The notes under the pieces were generated by a model. It worked only from the letters and a program-made list of their open reading frames with translations. It was not told the origin of the DNA and did not search any database. A DNA stretch of 64,000 nucleotides. Source: Macrotis lagotis. Its lineage: Eukaryota; Chordata; Mammalia; Peramelemorphia; Peramelidae. Shown piece by piece: positions 36,388 to 48,715 of the stretch (its first letter is position 1; the number at the start of each line of letters is the position of its first letter). The DNA is taken from positions 203,026,685-203,090,684 of the forward strand of contig NC_133662.1 of assembly GCF_037893015.1 (NCBI RefSeq). Reading direction: 5' to 3'. The position numbers were made by a program, and so were the translations under genes.

Positions 36388-36545
36388 TTTATTATTATTA
36401 TTTTGGGTAGGGTGCAGGGCAGGTGGGGCTGGGTGGCCTGCCTGGGGCCACATAGCAGGGTGATCTTTGGGTGTCTGGTGCCGGATTCAGACCCAGGTGC
36501 TCCTGGCTCAAGGACCATTGCTCTGTTTGCCACCCATCCACCCCT
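36388..36545 (-). mobile_element. SINE module B inside HAL1 H1
   Basis: The ATT repeat, then 'ggtgcagggcaggtggggctgggtggcctgcctggggccacatagcagggtgatctttgggtgtctgg' to 'gctctgtttgccacccatccacccc'. Counterpart of 22793-22955 in H2. Confidence 0.85.
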
Positions 36546-36582
36546 GCTATTATTACTATTTTATTTTATTTGGGGTCTTTTT

Positions 36583-36718
36583 TTTTCTTCTTTTTGGTGG
36601 GGATTGGGTGGCATGCATGTCACATGGCTGGGTGATTATTGGGTTTACGATGGATATGGACTCGGGTGCTCATGTCTCCAGGGCTGGTGCTTCGTCCGTT
36701 GTGCCACCTGGCCATTGC
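36583..36718 (-). mobile_element. SINE module A inside HAL1 H1
   Basis: 'tttttttttcttctttttggtggggattgggtggcatgcatgtcacatggctgggtgatta' to 'tccgttgtgccacctggccattgc'. Counterpart of 22604-22758 in H2. Confidence 0.83.
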
Positions 36719-37530
36719 TACAATTATTACTATTATTTTTTCAATTTTAATTTTTTTTCTCTCCCCTTTACTTTTTCGCCCAAGCAAGTCTATTTATATT
36801 CAGGGTGAGAGGGTTATTTTGTTTACTTGTAAACAAGTATATTTTATTAATGTAAAAAAATATTTCTACAAAATGAGAATAAAAAATAAATTAAAAAAAA
36901 GAAAATCATGAAAAATAAATTAACATTTGGTAAAGTAGTCACAAAAAATCCTGAAAAAAAATAACTCCTTAAAAAGCAGATTAAGTCAAATTGTAAAAGA
37001 GGTACAAAAAGTCAATGAGGAGAATGCTTTAAAATGTAGAATTGGTTAAGTGGAAAAAGCAACGCAAAAATTTTCTCAAAAGAAAAAAAAATCTCCTTAA
37101 AAAGTTAAATTGTTCGAATGGAAAAAGAGATACAAAAGTTAACTGGATCATTAAAAATCAGAATTGAGTAAATGGAAGCTAATGACCCTAAGAAATCAAG
37201 AAACAAAACCAAAACACTAGAGTGAAAAAAAAGAAGGCAATGTGAAATATCTCATTGCCAAAGTAATTTACCTGGAAAATAGATCCAGAAGAGAAAACTT
37301 AAAAATTATTGGATACTACAAAAGCCATGATAAAAAAATAGCCTAGACATAATCTTTCAAGAAATTATCAAGAAAAACATTCCATAAATTCTAGAAGGAG
37401 AGAGTAAAATAGAAACTGAAAGAATTTACTCATTACCTCCAAAAGGAGATGTCCCAAATGAAAACTCTCATGAATATTATAACCAAATTCCAGGGCTTCC
37501 AGATCAGGGAGAAAATATTAAAAGCAGCAT

Positions 37531-37584
37531 GTATCTATCTATATGTACATGTACATGTACATGTATATGTATATGTACATGTAC

Positions 37585-37628
<44 letters not shown>

Positions 37629-37728
37629 ATCTCTATATCATCTATATCTATATCTATATCTATATCTATATCTATATCTATATCTATATCTATATCTATA
37701 TCTATATCTATATCTATATCTATATTAT
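37531..37728. repeat. Compound microsatellite (TGTACA/TGTATA)n then (TATATC)n
   Basis: 37539-37626 alternates TGTACA and TGTATA hexamers, then a short bridge, then about sixteen TATATC/CTATAT hexamers. Open frames in all six readings here are repeat artefacts. Confidence 0.97.
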
Positions 37729-37735
37729 ATTTCAT

Positions 37736-38195
37736 CTGTAGTGAAAAATGCAGGGGTAGCAAACCTTATCTTAGAGAAAACAATTGCAAAAATAGATTTC
37801 ATTAAAAGAGATAAGAAAAGAAACCACATTCTCCTAAAAGATACCATAGACAACTCTGTGAAGTCCTTATTTTACATTTAGCAGCTTCTGTATTTCCCCA
37901 TCACTTTCATTAAACCAGTCTTTTTGTTTGTGAGTATTCTGGGCTAAAGGAGCTAATGCAGTGCTGTTCACCAGAACTCTGAAAGGGGCCTACTCTTTTT
38001 CTGTTCCACTACTGCCAACTGTGTGTTGGCACAGTTTTCCCTCCAAGCTAACAACAAATTGTTTCTACTCAGAGAAACACTCTAATCTCTTGACATTAAT
38101 TCGTCTAGTAGTCATCTGCCTTGGAGCTACCACTTTTGTTGAATGTGAATGTTTAACTTAGAGGATGAGTCTGTGATTAGTCTAGCACTCTGCAC
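37736..38195. other. Unassigned sequence, possibly repeat-derived
   Basis: The first 120 bases read in one frame as K-I-D-F-I-K-R-D-K-K-R-N-H-I-L-L-K-D-T-I-D-N, which looks like a fragment of a mobile-element protein I cannot name. The following part ('gctaatgcagtgctgttcaccagaactctgaaaggggcctac') precedes the RTE relic and may belong to the same element. Confidence 0.3.
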
Positions 38196-39110
38196 CGTAC
38201 ATTGCACATGAGAACTCTTCAGAGTTTACCGGAAGGATAGTTCATCTATTTCTAAGAATGCAGCATTTAATTTCATCAAAAGTTAAGTATAAGAAAAGTT
38301 TGGAGAGATAAGAGCTCCTGGGTCATTAAAAAAGCATGTGGGATTCAATTTTATGTAGACAGTAAGAAAACAAAATTCTTTCATTATGCCCTGAAGGCTA
38401 TTTAAGGGTCAAAGACCTATGGTGCATCTCAGATACTCAGTGCTGATGAATCCACCTTGATTAACAATGGGGATATGATCCTAGACAGATGGGCTGGACA
38501 CTTCCAAGGTGATCTTAACAAAACATCATCTGTCAATGCAGAAACCACTGACTATTTACCTCAAGTTGAAGTCAATCAATTCCTAGCTGAAGTTTTGAAT
38601 GTTATTAGGCATTCTTTTAAAGAAGGAAAGAACCTGGTGTTGATTCTATTCCAGTGAGATCTAAAAAGATGGGGGGGGGAGTCCATTGCTCAGTCAAAAA
38701 TTCATTGAAATTTTCCAGGTTGTTTGGCATGAAGAGGCTATCCCCCTAACAATTCAAGGATGACTCCATCATCCAATAAATTGTCTTGTGAAAATCATAG
38801 GGGTATTTTTCATTTAGTCCTTACTGGTAAGATTCTTATCAGTCTTTTGCAATACATTGGAAGATGGTCACCTCCCTGAGAACCAGTGTGACTTCAGAAA
38901 AGGTCAAGGAACAATTGATGTGCTTCCCAATAATTCTAGAAAAAATGCCAGGAATAGAGCAGAAGTATGTACATATATTACATGTTTTATATGTACATAC
39001 TTCTGCTCTATTTGAAGACCTGTGCAAGGCCTTTGTTACCATCAGTCATGAGGCTTTATAGAAAAAATATGTCAAAATTTGGTTGAATGGAGAAGTTCTT
39101 TAGTATTGTC
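38196..39110 (+). pseudogene. RTE-class LINE reverse transcriptase relic
   Basis: The frame at 38457-38657 shows I-L-D-R-W-A-G-H-F-Q, then 'VEVNQFLAEV', typical of the segment just before the RT domain in RTE/BovB-type LINEs. Downstream pieces give the equivalents of the next RT blocks ('ENHRGI', 'GKILISLL', 'EDGHLPEN', 'DFRKGQGTID', 'KAFVTISHEAL'). Many stops and frameshifts break it, and a palindromic insertion disrupts the RT block at 38954-39011. This class is the likely source of the tails of the composite SINEs in the window. Confidence 0.72.
38954..39011. repeat. Perfect 24-bp inverted repeat with 10-base loop
   Basis: The left arm 38954-38977 begins ATAGAGCAGAAGTATGTACA. The right arm 38988-39011 is its exact reverse complement. 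The loop is TTACATGTTT. It interrupts the RTE RT reading frame, so it arose after the LINE inserted. Confidence 0.95.
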
Positions 39111-39129
39111 TGTCAATGTATGCAACTAA

Positions 39130-41135
39130 AATTGCTAGAGAAAGAGAAATTAAAAATCCCCAATTAAATGTCATATTAGTAATTCTAGACATTAAAGGTG
39201 AGATTATTAAAATCCAAAGCAAGAAAACTATTGATTTAATATACCAAGTGTTGGTTTTATGAAAAATGCAATAAAATAGATGAACCTTTGTTTAATATAA
39301 TTAAAAATAAGAATAGGAAATTACCAGTATCAAAAATGAAACAGTTGAATTCGTTACCAAGGAGGAAGAAATAAAAATAATAATTGATAACCATTTTGCC
39401 CATATATATGCCAATAAATTTTACAGCCTAAGTGAAGTGGATGAATATTTACAAAAATATAAACTGCCCAGGTTAAAAGTAGAGGAAATAAAATACTTAA
39501 ATAACCAATTTCAGAAAAAAAGCAATTGAACAAGTCATCAATGAACTGCATAAAAAATATGCAGGACCAACTGTATTCACTAGTGAAATCTACTAAACAT
39601 CTATAAAGCAATTAATTCCAATTCTATATAAACTATTTGAAAAAATAGGTGAAGAAGTTCTGCCAAGTTCTTTCTATGACACCAGTATGGTGCTGATACT
39701 TAAGAAAAGTCAAAATTGAGAAAGAAAATTATAGAACAATTTCCCTAATCAATATGGATGCAAAAATTTTAAATAAAATATTAGCATAGAGATTACAGTA
39801 ATTTATCACTTGGGTAATAAGCAAAGAACAGGTAGAATTAAGACCAAGAATGCAGAGATGGGTCAATATTAGGAAAGCAATCAACATAATTGCCCAAATC
39901 AGTGACAAAATTGGCAGAAATCATATGATTATTTCATTAGGTGGTGAAAAAGTTTTTGACAAAATGCAGCACCCATTCCCATTAAAAACTTTAGAGAGCA
40001 AAGGAATCGATGTAATCTTCCTTAAAATGATAAGCAATATCTATCTAAAACAATTAGCAAGCATTATATGTAATGGGAATAAACTAGAAGAATTCCCAAT
40101 AAGATCATGGGTGAAACAAAGACACTACTGTTATTCAGTATTTCATTAGAAATATTAGCTCTAGCAACAAGAGAAGAAAGAGAAAGGAATTATAATCAGT
40201 AATGACAAAATGAAACTCTCACTTTTTACAGTTGATATGATGACATATTTAGAAAACCCTAGAAAATCATTTAAAGAACAACTGGAAACATTTAGCAACT
40301 TTAGAAGTGTCAGGATATAAAATTAACCCACATATATCAGAACTATTTATTTATATTATTAACAAGATACAGAAGCAAAAGATAGAAAGAGAAATTCCAT
40401 TTAGAATAATTGAAGACAACATAAAATACTTGGGTGTCTACCTGCTAAGGCAATTTCAGAAACAATATGAAAACAACTATGAAACACTTTTCACACAAAT
40501 AAAATGAGACCTAAATAACTGGACAAATGTAAATTGCTCATGGGAAGGTATAATGAAAATGACAGTTCTAATAAATTGAATTACATATCCAATTCCATAC
40601 CAATCAAACTTTCAAAAATACTTTAGTGAATTAGAAAAAATAGTAACTAAATTCATATGGAGGAACAAAAGGTCAAGAATATCAAGGGAATAAATGGAAA
40701 AATGCAAAGGAAGGTAGCCTAGCCATACCAGATTTAAAATTATATTATAAAACATCAGTCAATAAAACTGTTTGCTACTGTCTAAGAAACAGAAGATCAG
40801 TGAAATAAATTAGGCCCCAAAAACAGCAGTAAATGACCATGGTTATCTACTATTTGAAGAACCCAAAGATTCCAGTTTCTAGGATAAAAACTTGCTCCTA
40901 GATAAAAACTTCTGGAAAAACTGGAAGATAATATGGCAGAAACTAGATATAGACCAATATCTCATACCCAATACCAAGATATGGTCAAAATGAATACTAG
41001 ACTTAGAAATAAAAGGTGATATTGTATGCCAATTAAGGATCAAGGAATGGGTTACCTGTCAGATCAATAGAAAGGGGAGGAATTTATGACTAAAGAAGAG
41101 ATAAAGAATATTATAAAAAACAAACTTAAAAAGGT
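39130..41135 (+). mobile_element. L1 ORF2 relic (linker, RT and C-terminal part), no 3' UTR
   Basis: It starts in the ORF2 linker ('gagattattaaaatccaaagcaagaaaact') and passes through the RT: 39850-40149 holds I-S-L-G-G-E-K-V-F-D-K-M-Q-H-P-F, where the first RT aspartate motif region is kept. The FADD box position reads as altered 'LFTVDMM' (about 40218-40240). It continues to 'atttatgactaaagaagagataaagaatattataaaaaacaaa' and stops. Multiple stops; inactive. Confidence 0.8.
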
Positions 41136-41514
41136 TTAGGGTAGTTGATAGAAATTGTTAAGTAAAAATGCTTTCACTTTTATGCTTTAACTTTAAAGTA
41201 TATAAACCTTTATTAAAACTAATTGACATTGTGATTAAATGGACCTGGGATATAGTCACTCATCTAAATGAGAGTTAAACATAGCCATTTGGGGATTGGG
41301 TCAAGAGCATTAGATGAGAGACATTCCTAGAATCTAAAAAAAATGTAGCCAACCTAACGCTTGGATTTTGAAACCAGTTTACTTGCTACAGTACGATTTA
41401 GTAGCATATACATAGAAACAACTGATTGTTTCACCTGATAGTGCCCCTACTAGATGATGTTAACTAGAACCTGTTTTATAAATATCAGTATATGGACATA
41501 ACCATCATTTTCAC

Positions 41515-41625
41515 CAGAATGTAACCTTCTTTAGGACAGGGATTATGGTTTTTTTTTGCCATATCTTTTGCAATTAACACAATGCCAGGAGCCTCGTGTC
41601 ACAATAATTCATGATTGATTGTAGG
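41515..41625 (+). repeat. MIR/THER1-like 3' tail relic
   Basis: 'agaatgtaaccttctttaggacagggatta', 'gcaattaacacaatgccaggagcc' and 'aataattcatgattgattg' follow the order of the therian core-SINE tail. Confidence 0.6.
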
Positions 41626-41780
41626 ATCATGGGATGAGAAGGTATGAATGGTGATCCATAGTCTTTTTGATACATAGTCTTTTTGATACCTACATAAGTA
41701 AGATAATAGCCTTTAAAGTATGTGTGTGTACATGCACATATATGTGGTATATAAATATACACATAACAAGCCTACACGCT

Positions 41781-41782
<2 letters not shown>

Positions 41783-41845
<63 letters not shown>
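41783..41845. repeat. (TA)n microsatellite
   Basis: Uninterrupted alternating TA of about 63 bases. Confidence 0.97.
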
Positions 41846-41850
<5 letters not shown>

Positions 41851-43341
41851 AAATGGTACACAATAGCTATTGAAATAAACGCAATATTTTGATCAAGAAT
41901 ATTCCATGTGATTCTCACTTTTCTGAGTGATAGATTGATGAAAATGTCAAATGTCTAATACCAAATGTTTTTGACAGTGGCATTTCAAATGTAGATAACA
42001 ACCAATAAATATTTAACCAGAATATTTTAAATTGTTTTTAAACTACATAGGCACATAACATTGTTTGAATATTTCTTATGCTCACAACACCTCTGCTTTG
42101 CTCTCATAAATATTTTACATGGGCTATAAAAAAAATTAAAAAAACCTGAAGCAGAGTACTCTATATCCCCATATGATTGCAATGTTTAAGGCATTATTAG
42201 GGAAAAAGTCCCTAAATCACTATTGGGAGCTTTAGAACTATGACTCCTACTGTTTGACAAATGACAATCTTTTCGTGGTAAGAGATAATTTTTAACATCA
42301 CTCCTCTGTATGAAGTTTATATGAAAAATGGTAAAAGACAGGGGCTTATTGAGAGAATGCCACTGACCCACTAACACCATTATGTACAGAAGATTATTAA
42401 GGATTAAATAATATGCTAATTTTATTTTTAAATGAAGATAAGGTATGAAAATATGATTCTAGGTTCTTGGAGGACAAGAGAGTTGGACTATAACAGCAGG
42501 TATATTACCAAAACCATTTCCCATTGAGAATATTAAAGGATAATTTCAATGTTTGTCAGCTTTCATGACCTCTAATGTTGAGATGAAGAGTGAATTTCTC
42601 TCTGCATCCCACATCCTCATAGTGGCATGAATATATTATTATAGCAGGTGAATCTGATAGGATAATTCTTAGGTAGTTTCAGCTCATTCAATAGTTAATT
42701 AAAGAGATATTTTTAAGACGGAAAAGATAGGGAAATCAACAGTGATTCAGCACTTAACTTAGACTTTCTTCCCTCATCTATATAGGGCAAAGAACCACTG
42801 TAAATTTTCTGGCCTTAGAATAACTGACAAATCTGAAGAACCCAGGTTTTAAGACCTAAGGTGAAAAGGAAGCAATGTCAATATGACCTGAAGCCATCAT
42901 GAAGCTTGAGCCTTAGCCCCTTGAGGCAGTCTAATCTAGTTTCACTAGATAGTTGTAAAAACAATCTAATGTAACATATGTATTTATGGATTTGGAAGAA
43001 GCAGAATTTGGAACTTCAAGATAACCCTGGCCTGGCACAACTCTGAAAATACATCAATCATTTGCATATTTGAAAACATCCAGGTGATTCATTATATTTT
43101 CATTCTTTAATCAGGTATTTTGTCATATAGAAATTTTATTACAGATGTTCACTTGTACTGTTCCACTCAGACTTATAAGGACACTCATCGACCAATTACA
43201 TTGAGTTCCTTATAAAATTTAAGATAGAGAAGCCACAAATACAATTTGCACATTAAGCAATATAATTTTGATGGTTATTTAATATTTAATTGTATAATTT
43301 CCTGTACATCATAAACATATATGAATCATGTTAAAATGTTA

Positions 43342-43600
43342 GAGGCAGCTAGGTGGAACAGTGGATAGAGTACTGGATATGGTTTCAGGAAAACTTGAAT
43401 TTATATCCAGCCTCAGACTTTTTCTATTTGTGTGACCCTGAGAAGGTCCTTTAATCTCTACTTGCTTCAGTTACCCTCGACCTGGTTTAACCTATTTGCA
43501 AAATTGATTTTCCCAGGATATGACTGCTGTGCATGCCATTGCTCTTTGGAGTCTTGGACGAGAGTTAGATGAAACATAGACACCAAAGGTGAATGATATC
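43342..43600 (+). mobile_element. Composite SINE with RTE/BovB-like tail
   Basis: tRNA-like head 'agaggcagctaggtggaacagtggatagagtactgg', 'tatatccagcctcag', 'gtgtgaccctgagaaggtcc'. The tail near 43550 reads 'gagtcttggacgagagttagatgaaaca', a decayed match to the 'gagtcggacacgactga' tail known from RTE-mobilised SINEs. Confidence 0.65.
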
Positions 43601-43921
43601 CCTGAAAAGGGCACAGCAAGCCCTCACATCAGAGGTTGTAGTCCTTCCTGAAAACCCCACTCATTATACATTATGTATACAAATACATTAGTATTTACAT
43701 ATATATGAGAATGTTCATACAGATTCCAGCTAAGGTGTAACTGGCTGGTTGATATGGTAAACTGCCACCAATCCTAGAATAGCTAATTTTATTAGTACCT
43801 CATGTATAACATAACAGTTTTTGAGACCCAAAGAAATCTATTTTACTGAAGAAAAGGAGGCTAATGATTGAGTTGGAAATCTTATCAACAGGAAAATTTT
43901 GCCAGAAATATGAATATCTAC

Positions 43922-44165
43922 TTTGTTGTAGTTGTTAGTCCTTAGTTTTTGAAGTGGACCATCAGGGACACGATGCCATAACATGATAGCGACTTGGATT
44001 TAAATGGGGGAGCATTGTTCAAAGTTGCCAGCCTCATGTTCTCCTCCAAAACCTTCTGGAGGATGTCAAGTGGTCAGATTTAGAGATGGCCCTGGATGCA
44101 GTAGGAATCATTAACCTTTTTAAGATAAGATCCTGAAGTTCTCACATTGACTGAGTTAACGTTGA
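43922..44165 (-). mobile_element. RTE-tailed SINE, tail module reversed
   Basis: The reverse complement of the tail seen at 2396-2566: 'gtccttagtttttgaagtggaccatcagggacacgatgccat', 'aagttgccagcctcatgttctcctcc', 'ggccctggatgcagtagg', then 'cctttttaagataagatcctgaag'. The tRNA-like head is not evident. Confidence 0.68.
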
Positions 44166-44898
44166 TTTCATGATTAAGAAAGAAATGAAGCATAAAATGA
44201 CCTCTTGCATAGTCAGAAATAAATCAGTCTTGGAGAGGAAGAACCTCAAGTTTTCTGAATAATACAGAAACAATTACCACTTATATTTACTATGAACCAG
44301 ACAGAGTCCAAACTAACCAAATGGGACTTTGCCTGAGACCTATAGTTGGGTCATTTGTAAATCCAAAGATATGTTTTTAAAATATTATTTCATTTAATTT
44401 TTTCAATTACATGCAGAAATTGTTTTCAACATTCAACCTTTTTGTAAGTATCTGAGTTTCACATGTTTCTACCATCCTCCCTTGTCTTTTCCCTATGCAT
44501 GACAGTTAGTAAATTGATATATATTATATATGTATAATCATTTATAATAGTTTCATTTCTGTCATGCTGTGAAAAAGGAATCAGAACTACAGAGGGGGAA
44601 AAACATGAGAAAAAAGAGCAAAAAAAATAAGTTTTAAAAAGTGAAAATAGTTTGCTTTTGTATGCTTTCAGACTCCACAATTTTTTGTTCAGATGCGGGT
44701 GGCATTTTCCATTGCAAGTCTCTTAGAATTTTCTATGGTCACTGAAATACTGAGAGGAGCTAAATCCATCATAATTGATGATCATATAGTGTTGCTCTTA
44801 ATGTGTAAAATGTTTTCCTATTTCTTCTCATTTCACTCAGCATCAGTTCATGCAAATCTTTCCAGGCTTTTCTGAAGTCTACCCATACATGATTTCTT

Positions 44899-44933
44899 TT
44901 TTTAAAGATTTTATTTATTTTGAGTTTTCCATT
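44899..44933 (-). mobile_element. 35-bp ultra-truncated L1-class insertion
   Basis: Between perfect 11-bp duplications CATGATTTCTT (44888-44898 and 44934-44944) lies a 35-bp piece. On the minus strand it ends GAAAACTCAAAATAAATAAA then ATCTTT and a short A-run, like the extreme 3' end of the L1 at 10910-10950. Confidence 0.75.
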
Positions 44934-47900
44934 CATGATTTCTTATAGAACAATAGTTATCCATCATATTCATATACATAATTTGTTCACCCAGTTGATG
45001 GACATCCATTTATTTTCCAAACCTTTATCACTACAAAAAGAATTTTTATGAATATTTTTGCACATGAGTGTCTTTCCCCCCTTTTTGTAATCTCTTTGAG
45101 ATATAGACTTAGTAGTGGTATTGTTGGATCAAAGGCAATGAACATTTTTATTGTCCTTTGGGCATAATCCAAATTGCTCTCCAGAATGGTTGGATCAGTT
45201 CACAACTTCACCAATAATGAATTAATGTCCCAGATTTCCCACATCCCATTCAACATTGATCATTATCCTTTCTGGTTATATTGTTCAATCTCAGAAGTGT
45301 GAAGTGATACCTCAGAGATGCCTTAATTTGCATTTCTATAATCAATAATGTTTTAGAGCAATTTTTTATATGACTATAGCTTTTATTTCCTTATCTGAAA
45401 ATTGCCTTTGCATAGATATGCAAAGATATATGATCATTTGTCATTTGGGGAATGATTTGTTTTTGTTTTTTAAATTTGACTCAGTTCTCTCTATATTTTA
45501 TTCCCTTTTCAGAAAATAAACTTATAAAATAATTGTTTCCCAATTTAGGACATTTCTTTTGATCTTGGTTACAGTGGTTTTGTTTGTGTAATAGCTTTTT
45601 AATTTGATGTAATCAAAATTATCCTGTTTGTTTTTTATGGTGTTCTCTATATCCTTCTTGGTCATAAACTGCTGGCCATTTCGTAGATCTGATAGGTAAA
45701 CTATTCATTGTTTCCTTAATTTGCTTATAATATTGTCTTTTAAGTCTCAGCCATGCACCCATTTTGATCTTATCTTGGAATTGGGTGTGAAATTCTGGTC
45801 TAACCCTAGTTTATACCATACTGTCTTTTGGTTTTCCCAGCAGTTTTTATTGAAGAGTGAGTTAACACAGGAGTTGTATTCTTTGGGTTACTATAATTAC
45901 TGTAATCATTTTCTACTGTCTCTTTTGCACATTATCTATTCCACTGATCCACCACTCTATTTCTTAGCCAGTTCTGGACAGTTTTGATGTCTGATGCTTT
46001 ATAATAAAATTTTAGATCTGGTAAGGCTAAAATCTTTTGCAATTTTTCTTAAATCCCTAGATATTCTTGACTTTTTGTTTTTCCATATAAATTTAATTAC
46101 TATTTTTTCTAGCTCACTAAAGTAATATTTGGTAAGTTTGATTGGTATGACACTGAATAAGTAGTTTAATTTAGATAGAATTATTTTTACTATGTTAGCT
46201 CGACCTATCCATGAGTAGTATTTACCTAGTTGTTTGTGTGAAAAGTGTTTTATAATTGTTTTCATAGAGCTATCAAGTTATTTTAAATGGAATTTCTCTT
46301 TTTAACTTTTGTTACTGTATCTTGTTAGTTTCATATAAAAATGGTGAGGATTAATGTGGATTTATTTTATGTCCTGTGAGTTTGCTAAAGTTGCTAATTA
46401 TTTCCAATAGTTATTTTTGATGAATTTTTAGGGTTCTCTAGGAATACCATTATATCATCTGCAAAGATTGAAAGTTGTGTTTCTTCATTCCCACTTTTAA
46501 TTCCTTCAATTTCTTCTCTTCTCTTAGTGCTAAAGCTAACATTTCTAATACAATATTGAATAGTAGTGGTAATAATGGACATCCTTCTTTCACCCCTTAT
46601 CTTAGTGGGAATGTTTCTAGCTTATCCCCATTGCATATAATGCATGTTGATGGTTTCAGATAGATTGATAGAAAAGCTTTTTCAGCAACTATTGAGATAA
46701 TCATATGATTTTTGCTAGGTTTGTTATTGATATAGTCCATTATGTTAGCAGTTTCCTAATATTGAACCAACCTTGCATTCCTGGAATAAATCCTGCTTGG
46801 TCCTAGTGTACTGTCCTAGTGATAACTTGCTGCAATCACTTTGCTAATATTTTATTTAAGATTTTTACATCCATATTCATTACAGAGATTGATCTATAAT
46901 TTTTTCTCTTGTTTGACTCTTCCTGGTTTAAGTATCAACACAATATTAGTGTCATAGAAGGAATTACATAGAGTTCCATCTTCACCTATTTTTCCACATT
47001 GTTTATATAGAGTTGGAACAAATTGTTCTTTGAATGTTTGATAGAATTCCCTTGTGAATCCATCTGACCCTGGAGCTTTGTTCTTCTGGTGTTCATTAAT
47101 GGTTTGTTGAATTTCTTTTTTCTGTGACACGTTATTTAATTATTTTATTTCCTCTTCATTTAACCAGGGCAAATTATATTTTTGTAAATATTCATCCTTT
47201 CATTTATATTACCAAATTTATTGGCATACAGTCAGGTAAAATAATTACAAATTATTACTTTAATTTCTTCCTCATTGTTGATGTATTTACCCTTTTCAAT
47301 TTTGATAACTACCAATTTGGTTTTCTTTCATTTTATAAATCACGTTATCCAAAGGTTTATCCATTTTATTCATTTTTTTTTCATAAAACCAACTCCTGGT
47401 TGTATTTATAAGCTCAATAGTTTTCTTGTTTTTTTTTATTTTTTTTAATTTCTCCTTTATTTTTCAGAATTTATAACTTGGTATTTAATTGGGAGTTTTA
47501 ATTTGCTCTTTCTCTAAATTTTTTATTTGCATGCTCAGTTCATTCATTTCCTCTTTCTCTATTTTATTCATTTAAGTATTTAAAGATATAGTATATCCCC
47601 TAATAACTGCTTTGACTGGATCTCATAAGATTTGGTATGTCATTTCATTATTGTCATTGACGTGGTTGAAATCATTATTTTTTTCTATGATTTATTGTTT
47701 GATCCACTCATTCTTTAAAATGAGGTTATTTAGTTTCCAATTAGTTTTAGGTTTATCTCTACATGCCACTTTATTTCACTTGATTTTTAATTGCATCATG
47801 GTCTGAAAAGCATGTATTCAATATTTTGGCCTTTCTGCTATTGATTATAAGATTTTTTTGGCCTAGTGCATGGTCAATTTTTGTGCAGGTGATATGTCCT

Positions 47901-48676
47901 GAAGAAAAAAAAGATATATTCTTTTGTATCCCCATTTAATTTTCTGCAAAGTTCAATCATGTCTAAGTTTTCTAAAATTCCATATACCTCCTTAACTTCT
48001 TGCTTGTTTATTTTATGGTTAGATTTATCTGAGAGAGGAAGGTTGAACTCTCCTATCAGTAGAGTTTTAGTGCATATGTCTTCATGTAACTCATTCTCCT
48101 CTAAGAATTTGGATGCTAGAACACTTGGAGCCTAAATATTTATTATTGAAATTTCTTCATTGTCTCTGGTAACCTTTAGGAGAATATAGTTTCTTCCCTT
48201 ATCTCTTTTAATGAGATCTATTTTTGTAGCTTCTTTTTCTGAGACATTATTTACTTTTCCTGCCTTTTTCACATCAGCTGAAGTTTAATATCTTTATTCT
48301 GTATGTATCTTTCTGCTTCAAATTAATTTCTTATAAGCGGCACATTGTAGGATTTTGATTTTTAATCCACTCTGTTATCTGCTTCCATTTTATGCAAGAG
48401 TTCATCCCATTCACATTAAAAATTATAATTATTAATTATTTATTGCCCTCCATACTATCTTGCCTCTGCATTTTCACCCATTTTTCACCTTATTCCTATT
48501 CTCCAGTATTTGTCTTCTGAATACCACTTACTTCAATGTGTTTGCCTTCTACTATTAAACCCTTTCCCTTTTCCTTCTCCCTTTCCATTTGCCTCTTCTT
48601 CCTTCCCTTCCTTCTGTCAGTTCCTCCTTTCCCCCTCTTAATATGTGAAAGGTAAGATAAATTTCTAAACTCAACT

Positions 48677-48678
<2 letters not shown>

Positions 48679-48713
<35 letters not shown>
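48679..48713. repeat. (GT)n microsatellite
   Basis: About 17 GT units in the L1 intergenic region. Confidence 0.97.

Positions 48714-48715
<2 letters not shown>

Larger units (their letters stand above)
33699..36898 (+). mobile_element. HAL1 (half-LINE) copy H1, complete, with three captured SINE modules
   Basis: About 3.2 kb with a perfect 12-bp TSD, AAGAAAATCATG, at 33687-33698 and 36899-36910. The 5' start has GGGGCAGAGCCAAGACGGTGAC. Order: 5' UTR (to 34469), ORF1 (34470-35580), 3' region with SINE modules C, B and A in antisense, 'gagaggaaacagc' and 'tatggaagtaattttgtgatggac' landmarks shared with H2, then a terminal 'caaaatgagaataaaaaataaattaaaaaaaa'. No ORF2. It inserted into the ORF1 of an older L1. 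Confidence 0.92.
32565..37535 (+). mobile_element. Old L1 (5' UTR and ORF1), split by HAL1 H1
   Basis: Its 5' part (32565-33686) starts near 'agcataaccaagatgtcaaaagcaggg' and runs through a 5' UTR into ORF1 ('ttgaaaatcaagtaagagaggtagaggtaaaattggg'). After H1 it resumes at 36911 with the coiled coil and continues through 'ctcattgccaaagtaatttacctggaaaatagatccagaag' and 'accaaattccagggcttccagatcagggagaaaatattaaaagcagc' to about 37535, where a microsatellite begins. Dead copy; ORF2 is not visible. Confidence 0.7.
41136..44384. other. No gene; unique sequence with a few short repeats
   Basis: Apart from the core-SINE tail (41515), the TA run (41783) and the two RTE-type SINEs (43342 and 43922) listed separately, I see no coding or RNA-gene signal. 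Confidence 0.5.

Noticed and set aside
35892..36533. Long open frame (213 codons) on the minus strand, and similar ones at 22805-23420 on plus
   Set aside because: They run antisense through the HAL1 3' region across SINE modules B and C. The two copies differ by frameshifts and the translation is Pro/Ser-rich with no family resemblance.
37531..37728. Regularly spaced repeats that could suggest an array
   Set aside because: Units are 6 bp with no spacers; it is a microsatellite, not CRISPR. The repeated Tyr-Ile, Tyr-Leu, Asp-Ile and Met-Tyr translations are artefacts.
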